This document shows positions 40,599 through 48,574 of a DNA stretch of 63,656 nt, one piece after another. Origin of the DNA: Rhodothermales bacterium. GTDB lineage: Bacteria; Bacteroidota; Rhodothermia; Rhodothermales; Bin80. Location of the stretch: contig JANQES010000107.1 in assembly GCA_028278205.1 (NCBI GenBank), positions 1-63,656 on the forward strand, written 5' to 3'. The notes below the pieces were generated by a model. That model was not told where the DNA came from. It was given only the letters and a program-made list of their open reading frames with translations, and did not search any database. Every line of letters starts with the position of its first letter. Position 1 is the first letter of the stretch. The position numbers and the translations under genes are program-made.

Positions 40599-41714
40599 TC
40601 AGCCGTTTTTCTGTTCGAAGGCGTCCATGAACGCGATGAGCGCGTCGACGGCTTCAGGGGGGCAGGCGTTGTAGATCGACGCGCGGATGCCGCCGACGGA
40701 GCGGTGGCCTTTGAGCGCGACGAGCCCGCGCGTCTTCGCCTCGGCCACGAACTGCGCTTCCAACTCCTCCGCCGGCAGGCGGAACGTGACGTTCATCTTC
40801 GAGCGCGAGTCTACTTTGGCCGTGCCCCGGTAGAAATCCGTCCGGTCGATGCGTCCGTAGAGCCGGGCTGCTTTCTCATCGTTGATGCGCTGGATGGCCG
40901 GGATGCCGCCAAGACCATCTAACCACTTGAGCACCTTATTGACCATGTAGACGGCAAAGACGGGCGGCGTGTTGAACAGCTTGGCCGTGTGCGTGCCGTA
41001 GTCGAGCATCGTCGGCAGCGGCTGGTTGCGCTGTTGCAGGAAGCTATCTTTGACCAGGATCACCGTCACGCCCGCCGGGCCGATGTTTTTCTGCGCCCCG
41101 GCATAGATCAGCCCGTACCGATCCAGGTCGATGGGCCGGCTCAGGAAATCGCTGGAGGCATCACAGACCAGCGGCACACCGACGTTGGGCTCGTAGTGAA
41201 CCTGCGTGCCGTAGACCGTGTTGTTCGACGTAAAGTGGAAGTAGGCGGCGTTGGGGTCGAGGTCCCACGCGGCCGGGTCGGGAATGTAGGTAAAGTTCTC
41301 GTCTTCGCTGGAAGCAGCTTTGCGGGCATTTCCCAGAAAAGCACCCTCTTTGAAGGCCTTCTTGGCCCACGTGCCCGTGACGAGGTAATCCGCCGAACCG
41401 TCTTTGGGCAGGAAGTTGACGGGCACCTGATGGAACTGCAACGACGCCCCGCCTCCGAGGAAGAGGATGTGCCAGTCTTCCGAGAGGCCGAGAATCTTAC
41501 GAAGCATCGCCCGCGCCGACGCCTCGATGGCAGTGTATTCCGGCGAACGGTGGCTGATTTCCATCACCGACGAGCCGACGGTGCCGTAGAGGGGCAGTTC
41601 GTCGCGCACTTCGAGGAGTACCGCTTCGGGCAGCGTGCCCGGCCCCGCCGAGAAGTTGTACAGCCGCGTCTGCGGCGCAACCTCGGTCCTTTCTTTGAGT
41701 TCGGCTGTTTCCAT
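40599..41714 (-). CDS. serC: Phosphoserine aminotransferase
   Basis: 371 aa. It transfers an amino group from glutamate to 3-phosphohydroxypyruvate in serine synthesis, and also acts in PLP synthesis. Visible motifs are YNFSAGPGTLPEAVLLE (about 19-35), SVMEISHRSPEY, the LFLGGGASLQFHQVP phosphate-site segment, the PLP lysine in IYAGAQKNIGPAGVTV (about 207-222), and a C-terminal GHRSVGGIRASIYNA near 340-354. The sequence up to about residue 18 (METAELKERTEVAPQTR) is an extension. serA is directly upstream and DUF1015 beyond it, a common Bacteroidota serine cluster. Confidence 0.95.
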   Translation of the reverse strand: METAELKERTEVAPQTRLYNFSAGPGTLPEAVLLEVRDELPLYGTVGSSVMEISHRSPEYTAIEASARAMLRKILGLSEDWHILFLGGGASLQFHQVPVNFLPKDGSADYLVTGTWAKKAFKEGAFLGNARKAASSEDENFTYIPDPAAWDLDPNAAYFHFTSNNTVYGTQVHYEPNVGVPLVCDASSDFLSRPIDLDRYGLIYAGAQKNIGPAGVTVILVKDSFLQQRNQPLPTMLDYGTHTAKLFNTPPVFAVYMVNKVLKWLDGLGGIPAIQRINDEKAARLYGRIDRTDFYRGTAKVDSRSKMNVTFRLPAEELEAQFVAEAKTRGLVALKGHRSVGGIRASIYNACPPEAVDALIAFMDAFEQKNG

Positions 41715-41717
41715 GAT

Positions 41718-41782
41718 TAAAAGTGTTTTGGTGTTTCAGTGTTCTAGTGTTTTGGTGTTTTAGCTAAAACACCAAAACACTA
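41718..41782. repeat. Word-type inverted repeat B5
   Basis: AAAGTGTTTTGGTGTTTCAG and CTAGTGTTTTGGTG (41720-41757) pair with CTAAAACACCAAAACACTAA (41763-41782). It fills the 70-bp gap between the serA stop and the serC start. Confidence 0.87.
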
Positions 41783-41784
41783 AC

Positions 41785-42990
41785 TCAGAGCGGTATCAGC
41801 GTTGCGGCCAGTACGTGTTGTTGATGGTTGATCCGGGCGAGCGTTACCACGTTGGGCTCGCCGCTGAACCAGATGCGGGCGCAGGCCGCCGCGTCGTCGC
41901 TGGCGAAGACGAGGTTTTCCATCTCCTGCACATTCCAGTGGGCTTTGCGCACCTCGTCGAGCACCGCAGCCAGCACCCCCACCCGATCCCGATGACGCAC
42001 GGTCAGCAGGTGCGTGGCGGCAGTCCGCATGGCGACGTTGACGCAGTTGGGCACCCGGCCTGTTTCCGAATAGACGGTGATCACGCGCACGGCTTCGAGG
42101 GCCGTAGCATCCTGTGCCTGCTGCGTCGAGGCGCCGATATGGTGGGTGAGGTAGACGTTGGGGTGACCGGCCAGCGACCAGTCCAGCGCGCCTTCTTTGT
42201 AGGGCGGTTCGCCGTCGAACACGTCGAGGCCGGCGCAGATGCCTTTCTCGTCTATCGCCCACAAGAGCGCCTCCTCATCGACGACGGGGCCGCGCGTGGT
42301 GTTGATGAAAAAAGCGCCGGGCTTCATCGCTTCGAAAAAAGCCCGATTCGCCAGATGACGCGTTGCCGGCACCGAGGCCACATGCAGCGAGACCACGTCT
42401 GCCGCCGCCGCCACCGCCAGCGGCGAGGCCGCATACGTCACCCCCAGTTCCGCTGCTTCCTCCTCGGTCAACGACCGGCTCCAGGCCACCACGCGCATCT
42501 CCAACGCCTTCGCCCGCCGGATCACCGCCTTGCCGATGTTGCCCAGACCGACGACGCCGAGCGTCTTGCCTTTGATGCCCTGCGCCTTCGAATACCGCGC
42601 CTTGTTCCAGCGCCCGGCCCGCGCATCGTCTACGTTGTCGGGAATGCGGCGGTCGAGAGCCAGCATCAGGCCGATGGTCAGTTCGGCGACGGCGGTGGCG
42701 TTTTTGCCCGGACAGTTGGCGACAAAGACACCGCGCTGCGAAGCGCTCGCCACGTCGATGGTGTCGTAGCCGGCGCCGGCCCGGACGATCAACTCCATCT
42801 TGGGATTGGCCTCCATCATCGCGCTGTTGACTTTGGTCGAACGCACGACGAGGGCTTGCGGCTGCTCGGCGCGAAGCGCTTCCAGCAACGTCTCGCCGCT
42901 GGCCTTGGGCTCGAAGACGACGGCGTGGCCGGCGTCTTTGAGCGCTTGTACGCCGCGCTCGGGCAGCGTATCGGCAATCAGAACTTTCAT
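41785..42990 (-). CDS. serA: D-3-phosphoglycerate dehydrogenase
   Basis: 401 aa. It oxidises 3-phosphoglycerate to phosphohydroxypyruvate with NAD+, the first step of serine synthesis. The N-terminal substrate domain carries VRAGAGYDTIDVASASQRGV. The NAD motif is GVVGLGNIGKAVIRRAKALEM (about 142-162), catalytic residues lie in NTTRGPVVDEEAL with the Arg/Glu pair, and THHIGAST carries the catalytic His (about 285-292). A short C-terminal ACT-like regulatory domain (about 325-401) is present. The preceding gene on the strand is DUF1015. Confidence 0.95.
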   Translation of the reverse strand: MKVLIADTLPERGVQALKDAGHAVVFEPKASGETLLEALRAEQPQALVVRSTKVNSAMMEANPKMELIVRAGAGYDTIDVASASQRGVFVANCPGKNATAVAELTIGLMLALDRRIPDNVDDARAGRWNKARYSKAQGIKGKTLGVVGLGNIGKAVIRRAKALEMRVVAWSRSLTEEEAAELGVTYAASPLAVAAAADVVSLHVASVPATRHLANRAFFEAMKPGAFFINTTRGPVVDEEALLWAIDEKGICAGLDVFDGEPPYKEGALDWSLAGHPNVYLTHHIGASTQQAQDATALEAVRVITVYSETGRVPNCVNVAMRTAATHLLTVRHRDRVGVLAAVLDEVRKAHWNVQEMENLVFASDDAAACARIWFSGEPNVVTLARINHQQHVLAATLIPL

Positions 42991-43121
42991 AGACGGGGGC
43001 TAGGCGTGTTAACAGTCAGCCTCCGGCGGCATGCCTTTTCGCGTGCCTTCCGAAGAACCGTTTTATCCAGCTTTTATGCTGACAGGGAAACTGTGTATTT
43101 CGGGTAAGGGGAAACCCTACA

Positions 43122-44411
43122 CTAATCAAACAAATGCACCAACAAACCGCTGCGTAGTTTCGGCTCGAACCACGTCGATTTGGGGGGCATCAGCAGGCCC
43201 GCGTCGGAGACGGCCACGAGTTCTTCGATGCTGGTAGCATACATCGAAAAGGCCAGCTCCGCCTCGTCGCCATCGACCCGTTTTTCGAGTTCTCCGGTAC
43301 CCCGGATGCCGCCGACAAAGTCGATGTTCGGATCGGTGCGCGGATCCTCGATGTCGAGGATAGGCTCCAGGATGAATTCGCTCAACCGGGCCACATCCAG
43401 CCCATCGGCGACGGTCGCGCGGCGCGTATGGGGCAGTTCGATGCGATGCCAGTGATGTTGCATGTACAGGCACACCTCGCCCGCGAGATTGGGTGTCGGA
43501 TCGGCCACGCCTGTTTCGAGATGACACACGCGGGCGAGTTCGTTCAGCAAATCTTCGGGCGCGATGGGCAGGCGTTTGACGATGCGGTTGTAGGGCATGA
43601 TGTGCATCTGGCTCATCGGGAAGAGCACCGCCGGGAAAAACGCAAACTCCGGCGCCTCGCCGTCGGAGGAGGTGGCGTCCAGCGCCTCGGCAGCCCGGCT
43701 GGCCGCCTTGCAGCGATGATGCCCGTCGGCCACGTACAGCGTCTCGACGTCCTTGAACAACTCGACCAGCGCCTGGGTGACATCGGTATCCAGGAGAACC
43801 TGCTCATCGCCCTCGTCCACCCTGGTCACTTCGACGTGCGACTGGGGGATGTCGGCTTTCCAGATCGTATGGCGGACGCCGTCTTCGGCGGTAAAGTCGT
43901 AGAGCGGCGCTCTTTCCTTGACCGCCTCGATGAGTTGGTTGATGCTGTCGTTGTCGCGATAGGTGAGCATCACCGGCTCGGCGTGGGCGCGCTGCGTCAG
44001 GATGTGGCGCGTGCGGTCGTCTTCTTTGACCGGGCGTGTGTTTTCGTGTTTGAGGATGGTGTCGTCGTCATATTCAGCCACAGACACGCAGCCGAAGAGC
44101 CCGGTCTGCTCCCGCCCGAACATTACCAGACGATAGACATAGAGCGCGGGGGCGTCCTCTTGCAGGCTGAGACTGCTCCGGGCATAGCGCCGTAGGTTCT
44201 CAGCGCCCTTCTCATAGACGGCGGCGTCGTGCTCGTCGGTGCCCACCGGCAGGTCAATCTCCGGGCGGATGACGTGGAGGAAGCTATCGGGTTTGCCGCG
44301 CGCCAGCGCGCGGGCCTCCTCCGTATTGATGACATCGTACGGGACCGACGCAATAGCCTCGGCTTTCTCAGGAACAGGACGCAATGCGCGGAAAGGATGT
44401 ATCGTCGCCAT
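43122..44411 (-). CDS. DUF1015 family protein
   Basis: 429 aa. The family pattern is clear: an N-terminal IHPFRALRPVPEKAEAIASVPYDVINTEEA (about 4-33), GREQTGLFGCVSVAEYDDDTILKHENT with the RPVKEDDRTRH segment, and YVADGHHRCKAA (about 229-240). DUF1015 proteins are found next to serA/serC in many bacteria. They may process serine (a free-serine kinase has been described in archaeal relatives), but the bacterial function is not settled. The 131-nt gap to serA shows no gene. Confidence 0.88.
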   Translation of the reverse strand: MATIHPFRALRPVPEKAEAIASVPYDVINTEEARALARGKPDSFLHVIRPEIDLPVGTDEHDAAVYEKGAENLRRYARSSLSLQEDAPALYVYRLVMFGREQTGLFGCVSVAEYDDDTILKHENTRPVKEDDRTRHILTQRAHAEPVMLTYRDNDSINQLIEAVKERAPLYDFTAEDGVRHTIWKADIPQSHVEVTRVDEGDEQVLLDTDVTQALVELFKDVETLYVADGHHRCKAASRAAEALDATSSDGEAPEFAFFPAVLFPMSQMHIMPYNRIVKRLPIAPEDLLNELARVCHLETGVADPTPNLAGEVCLYMQHHWHRIELPHTRRATVADGLDVARLSEFILEPILDIEDPRTDPNIDFVGGIRGTGELEKRVDGDEAELAFSMYATSIEELVAVSDAGLLMPPKSTWFEPKLRSGLLVHLFD

Positions 44412-44651
44412 AATGACATCGGGATCGAACGTGAAAGGACTCGCTCAATTCTCTAAAGTACGCACAAATCCCGACATCCCGATACCGTCCTGGCCGCCCC
44501 CACAATAACTTAACGCAAGCCCCATCGGAACTTAACAAAACGCCGCGCCTCCCGCCACTCCGGCCAGACACTTCAACGAAGCTTCAACGCGCAGCGGGAT
44601 CCGAAAGGCTTGAATCCGAGTTGCAGAAACCGTACATTAAGTACTTTACAT
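44412..44651. promoter_or_regulatory. Intergenic region upstream of tRNA-fMet
   Basis: 240 bp between the divergent DUF1015 gene and the tRNA. It should hold the promoters of both. No word repeat and no open frame with coding character are seen. Confidence 0.5.
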
Positions 44652-44684
44652 CGCGGGGTGGAGCAGCAGGTAGCTCATCGGGCT

Positions 44685-45341
44685 CAATCCGCGAAACTTG
44701 TTCTTTGTGGTTTTGACCACCAAACTCAAAGGAGACATAGCAGAGCAAGCAGCCGCTTTGCACGCGTTGCGGCAAGGTTGGGGCGTTCTTCAACCCATTG
44801 GAGATCGCCTGCCTTACGACCTTGCCTTCGACGTGCAGGGAGCACTTGTGAGAATTCAGGTCAAAGCGGCCTGGTTTGATGTACGGACCGGCAACTATGT
44901 TGTCGACAATCGCCGCACTAAAACCAACCGTCGCCACATGCTTCGTAGTCCGTACGAAGCAACTGATTTCGACTTTGCGCTCGTCTACCTGGAAGACTTA
45001 GATCTTTTCTATGTCTTCCCTGTCAAGGTCTTCATCGACTACGGCAGTGAGATACACATGGTGGAAGCCCAAAGGCGTCAGCGAAAACCACGATCCGCCG
45101 ACTATCGCGACGCCTGGAACTTGATTTCGCAATGGGCTGCACGTGGGGAAACCTGCGTGTGATCACCTGTCAAATTCGGGGAAGCCTCTGGCGGGGTAAT
45201 CCCGAGCCAAGCTCCGGCTTTTGCCGGAGAAGGTGTAGAGACTTGACGGCAGGCACCCTAACGGTTTGGCCGAGGGTGAAGAGAAAGTCCAGACCACAAA
45301 CGGTCCGATCAGGGCCGGCAGTGAAAACTGTAGCTGGTACG
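44685..45341 (+). ncRNA. Group I intron (IC3-like) in tRNA-fMet
   Basis: 657 nt. The 5' exon ends in U and the intron ends in G, as group I splicing requires. The catalytic core follows the ORF. P3 is CACCT/AGGTG (about 45163-45230). P4 is TTCGGG/CCCGAG around GAAGCC and AATCCCGAGCCAAGC. P6 is the perfect hairpin GCTCCGGCTTTTGCCGGAG. P7 is GACTTG/AAAGTC with P8 CACCC/GGGTG between. P9 is GGCAGT-GAAA-ACTG near 45316-45331. The sequence closely follows the cyanobacterial tRNA intron consensus. I could not place P1/IGS with confidence because the ORF occupies that region. Confidence 0.9.
44707..45162 (+). CDS. Intron-encoded PD-(D/E)XK homing endonuclease, I-Ssp6803I-like
   Basis: 151 aa from GTG 44707; TTG 44698 and TTG 44713 are alternatives, and no ATG is available. 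It sits in the P1-P2 region of the intron. It starts LTTKLKGDIAEQAA and shows the active-site pattern of this family: a Glu in the first helix (KGDIAEQ), an Asp in LPYDLAFDV, and QVK in RIQVKAAW, the Q-x-K that replaces E-x-K in I-Ssp6803I (from memory of that enzyme). The length is nearly that of I-Ssp6803I (about 150 aa). It would cut the intronless tRNA-fMet gene at the near-palindromic TCGGGCT-CAT-AACCCGA anticodon-arm site and so drive intron homing. Confidence 0.88.
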   Translation: MVLTTKLKGDIAEQAAALHALRQGWGVLQPIGDRLPYDLAFDVQGALVRIQVKAAWFDVRTGNYVVDNRRTKTNRRHMLRSPYEATDFDFALVYLEDLDLFYVFPVKVFIDYGSEIHMVEAQRRQRKPRSADYRDAWNLISQWAARGETCV

Positions 45342-45381
<40 letters not shown>

Positions 45382-45389
45382 CTTCCTGA

Positions 45390-45425
45390 GACGCCGGACT
45401 CTCCCAGGGGTCCGGCGTCTTGCAT
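45390..45425 (+). terminator. Terminator of the tRNA-fMet transcript
   Basis: GACGCCGGA (45390-45398) and TCCGGCGTC (45411-45419) form a 9-bp GC stem, followed by TTGCATTTTC. It begins 9 nt after the mature tRNA end. Confidence 0.85.
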
Positions 45426-45429
45426 TTTC

Positions 45430-45623
45430 TGCGTTTCTCTGCGAAAAAGCGCGATTAGCTCACTCTCTTCCGGGGTTCGACAGCGTCCACCGACAATCTC
45501 CAATCCCGCGGGCCAGATCGAACCCACCAGCGCATCGCGGGCCTCCAGGCTCGCCTCACGCCACACCTGACCCAATTGCCCCAGCACGTCTTGAGAATAG
45601 GGCCATTCCCCATATCGCTTCAA
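45430..45623 (-). pseudogene. Possible remnant of a serine-recombinase C-terminus
   Basis: The frame from 45623 reads QVWREASLEARDALVGSIWP, then AGLEIVGGRCRTPEESELIALF. The pattern 'LV-S-(F/W)P-GL...G---RTP' resembles the last residues of large serine recombinases. There is no start of a recombinase nearby, and the frame then runs antisense through the terminator and tRNA, so only the first ~60 codons are of interest. A recombinase remnant next to a tRNA gene would fit a former integration site. The rest of the 45426-45725 gap holds nothing recognised. Confidence 0.35.
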
Positions 45624-45725
45624 TAAGCGATTGATTAACTTTATTGTTCGAGGGCCAGGTTATGAGGTCAGGAGCCCTATCTTTCACTCTGATCTGACCG
45701 ATGCATCTTCTCTCTGCACGCCCCT

Positions 45726-47228
45726 ATGGACTCCACGTACAAATCGATCTTCCACAACGCCCCGGTCGGCACGCTGGTCATCGAACGAAAAGGCCCCGAG
45801 GAGTTTATTGTGCTTGACGTGAACCCGGCAGCCATTGAGGTGGGAGGCTGGAAATACGCAGCCCCGGAAGATCTCATCGGGAGGAACGTCCTGGAGATTT
45901 TTAAAGGCCTTCGAGAATACGGGCTGCTCGCGCTCTGTCATCGCGTGCTCGATACCGGGGAACCTGCGCATCTCGGCGATTTTGAGTACGAAAAGCAGGG
46001 CGTTCTCTACGGCATCTATGACATCGATTGGATTCCCCTCTCGAAAGATCGTCTGGTTATCTTCTTTCGCAACATTACGGGCAAGACGCAGGCCGAGCGC
46101 GCGCTACGCCTGCAAAAGGACTTCAACGACCTGATCATCCAAACCAGCCCCAACCTGATCTTCGTCAAAGACAAGAACGGCACGTTTCTGCTAGTCAACC
46201 AGGCCATGGCCGACAGTTTCGGGATGAGCCAGCAGGAACTCTTACAAAAAAGCAATGCGGAGATGCATAACCACGCGGACGAAGTGGAAGCCTACGCGAG
46301 AGTAGACCGGGAGGTCATCGAACAGGGCAAGACGCGGATCGTGGAGGAGACGTTCACCACTCCCGCTGGCGAGACGCGCTGGTATCACACGATCAAGACG
46401 CCACTGGTCCAGCCCGACCGCACGGTGTGTGTGCTGGGTATTTCGACCGACATCACCGCACTCAAACACGCGCAGCGAGAAGCCGATCACAAAGCAGAAC
46501 TGGAGCGGCTGGTGAATCAACTCGAAGCGAAAAACGCCGAGTTAGAGCGTTTCACCTACACCGTCTCGCACGACCTGAAGAGTCCCCTGATCACTATTAA
46601 AGGCTTCCTCGACCTGCTCGAACAAGACATCGGCCAGGGCCGCGCCGATCGCATGCAGACTGACATCGCCCAGATCCGCAGCGCCGCCGACAAGATGGGC
46701 CGCCTGCTCGGCGAACTCCTGGAACTCAGCCGCATCGGTCACCTGATGAATCGACCCGAAGCAGTCCGGCTGACCGAGCTCGCTTCGGAGGCGGTCGGTC
46801 TCGTGGCTGGCCCCATCGCCGCGCGGGGTGTGGCCGTGGAGATCAAGCAAGCGATGCCGATGGTCTACGGCGACCGTTTGCGCCTCTTGGCCGTGTTTCA
46901 GAACCTGCTTGAGAATGCCATCAAGTTTATGGGCGAGGAACCCGAGCCGCGTGTGGAGATCGGAGCCCGAGCGGATGACGTAGAAGTGATCTGCTTTGTC
47001 CGGGATAATGGCATAGGGATCGATCCCCGTTATCACGAGAAAGTCTTCGGCCTGTTCGACCAGTTGAGCCCCAACGGCGAGGGCACGGGGATCGGGTTGG
47101 CGTTGGTGCGTCGGATCGTCGAGGTGCATGGCGGGCGCATCTGGGTCGAGTCCGAGGGGCAGGGCCGCGGCAGTACGTTTTATTTCACGTGCCCGGCCGG
47201 GAGCGTGGCGAGGGAGAACGCAGGTTGA
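45726..47228 (+). CDS. PAS-domain sensor histidine kinase
   Basis: 500 aa, no membrane segment. It has a PAS domain (about 5-125, FHNAPVGTLVIE...), a second PAS with PAC (about 135-250, IIQTSPNLIFVKDKNGTFLLVNQAM), and HisKA with the phospho-acceptor in FTYTVSHDLKSPL (His near 282). HATPase_c follows with NLLENAIKF, DNGIGIDP and GTGIGLALVRRIVEVHGG (about 385-490). It lacks a receiver, so it should phosphorylate a separate protein; receivers at 47688 and 53193 are candidates. It is the only plus-strand kinase of the island and is likely transcribed alone. Confidence 0.92.
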   Translation: MDSTYKSIFHNAPVGTLVIERKGPEEFIVLDVNPAAIEVGGWKYAAPEDLIGRNVLEIFKGLREYGLLALCHRVLDTGEPAHLGDFEYEKQGVLYGIYDIDWIPLSKDRLVIFFRNITGKTQAERALRLQKDFNDLIIQTSPNLIFVKDKNGTFLLVNQAMADSFGMSQQELLQKSNAEMHNHADEVEAYARVDREVIEQGKTRIVEETFTTPAGETRWYHTIKTPLVQPDRTVCVLGISTDITALKHAQREADHKAELERLVNQLEAKNAELERFTYTVSHDLKSPLITIKGFLDLLEQDIGQGRADRMQTDIAQIRSAADKMGRLLGELLELSRIGHLMNRPEAVRLTELASEAVGLVAGPIAARGVAVEIKQAMPMVYGDRLRLLAVFQNLLENAIKFMGEEPEPRVEIGARADDVEVICFVRDNGIGIDPRYHEKVFGLFDQLSPNGEGTGIGLALVRRIVEVHGGRIWVESEGQGRGSTFYFTCPAGSVARENAG

Positions 47229-47391
47229 GCGAGAACCGACCGGTTGCCGGATCCCCAACGCATACCGCGTGTCCCGGTCGTGCCGTGAGCCTCTTGCAGC
47301 GTTTTTTCTGTAAAGGAAATATGGCCCCCGGCTCAATCTGTGAACCGGCGGGCGAAGGTAGTCTTTATTCTTTGGCAAGCAGCTTCCAGCC

Positions 47392-47691
47392 ATGCGCATT
47401 CTCTATGACCACGTGCCTGAGATCAGTCTGACCGTTCAGATCTACCCCTTCGACAATGACACGACGCGCTTTGTCGAGGTTGCACTCCTTGTCTACTATG
47501 TCGGCGCAAAAAAGCACTGGCTGCCGCCGCAGGTGAGGCACTACGACATGGCCCCCCACCGCGCCGACGAGGCAGAGGTGATCGAGCAGGCTACCAGCCA
47601 GGCGGCGCTGATCGCCGGGCATCTTTGCCTTGCCGCTGATCCCGAACACGCCTTTGAGGCGATGCCATGGTGCCAGCCCCGAGGCTTTTAG
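47392..47691 (+). CDS. Small hypothetical protein
   Basis: 99 aa, not recognised. It starts MRILYDHVPEISLTVQIYPF and has an even amino-acid composition with alternating hydrophobic segments (FVEVALLVYYVGAKKHWLPP), which favours this strand over the arginine-rich antisense frame. It converges with the response-regulator gene and overlaps its stop by 4 nt. It may be a small regulator of the island, but nothing shows it. Confidence 0.5.
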   Translation: MRILYDHVPEISLTVQIYPFDNDTTRFVEVALLVYYVGAKKHWLPPQVRHYDMAPHRADEAEVIEQATSQAALIAGHLCLAADPEHAFEAMPWCQPRGF

Positions 47692-48170
47692 CTTCTCTGT
47701 GAGAGCGAGGCGGTCTCTCCGGCAGGAGGATGTTTTTGCGGAGGATAGTTCCACCCCAGCCAGTAGGTAACGAGCGCCTCGCTCATGCCAGCGAATTGCG
47801 CCGCGCCGAGCGGTTTGACGAGGTAGCCGTTGGCGTGCAGGCTGTAGGCTGCCATTACATCTGCTTCGTCCTCCGACGTCGAGAGTATCACCACCGGGAT
47901 GTCTCTCAGTTCGCACGATGCCTTGATCTGTCGAAGCACCTCCAGCCCGTCGAATTTGGGAAGGCGTAGATCCAGCAGCACCAGGGCTGGAAGCGACGAG
48001 GCGTTTTCGTAAGGGCCACGCCTGAAGAGATAGTCCAGGGCTTCTTCTCCGTCGGCGACGCGGTCGATACGGTCAACCAGAGGCTGTTCTTGGAGAAAGG
48101 TCAGGATCAGGTATGCGTGGGCGTCATTGTCTTCGACGAGCAAAATCGGTGGTGCACACTGCGTTTGCAT
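47688..48170 (-). CDS. Single-domain response regulator (Rcp1-like)
   Basis: 160 aa from ATG 48170. The receiver domain spans about 8-140: acidic pocket VEDNDAHA, phospho-Asp in LVLLDLRLPKFDG (about 61-73), Thr/Ser switch in VVILSTSEDE, and Lys in GYLVKPL. The loop EALDYLFRRGPYENAS and the long insertion before beta 3 are typical of Rcp1-type regulators that pair with phytochrome or PAS kinases. The kinase at 45726-47228 is the obvious neighbour. It has no output domain. Confidence 0.9.
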   Translation of the reverse strand: MQTQCAPPILLVEDNDAHAYLILTFLQEQPLVDRIDRVADGEEALDYLFRRGPYENASSLPALVLLDLRLPKFDGLEVLRQIKASCELRDIPVVILSTSEDEADVMAAYSLHANGYLVKPLGAAQFAGMSEALVTYWLGWNYPPQKHPPAGETASLSQRS

Positions 48171-48574
48171 GAGCGATGACCGTGGGATAGGTCCCCCCGG
48201 TGCCACGTTGTCCTGAGTGCATGCAAGGCTACACCCAGGCCTGCCAGCACGAAGCCGAACTGCCGTTGCCGAACTGCTGTTCGGTAGAGTGGGGATAAGA
48301 GCAGGCGAAATGGTGGAGAAGCGCAAGTTACGAACAGGCTGTTACTTCACGCAAATGAAAGGGCCTTGAAAAGATGTTCCAGATTGTCCCGACTGTCTGG
48401 GCCCACGCCCTGAGCGGGGGCCTTTCCAACTGCATATGCGGGAGAGGAAATGGAAGGGGCTGCCGATTGATCTCGGTTGCCACGGCGTGTTTGCACATCC
48501 AAACCCACCCCAAAGATCAACCGACGCCCCATATTCTCTGTATTCTCGTTATAAATATTAAGCGGACGGAGAAG
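48171..48574. other. 404-bp gap with no gene recognised
   Basis: No frame on either strand looks coding. It must carry the promoter of the 47688-48170 regulator. An AT-rich patch (TTATAAATATTAAG, about 48550-48563) lies just downstream of the HD-GYP gene's stop codon. No word repeat is present, unlike gaps in the first 42 kb. Confidence 0.5.

Noticed and set aside
45163..45341. Structured RNA first considered as RNase P, tmRNA or a riboswitch
   Set aside because: The order P3-P4-P6-P7-P8-P9 and the GAGCCAAGC, AGAGACTTGACGG and AAAGTCC blocks are those of a group I intron, and the flanks complete a tRNA.
47365..47916. 183-aa minus-strand frame overlapping the small plus-strand ORF and the receiver gene
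   Set aside because: Arg/His-rich, no motif, and it runs out of frame through a well-defined receiver domain.
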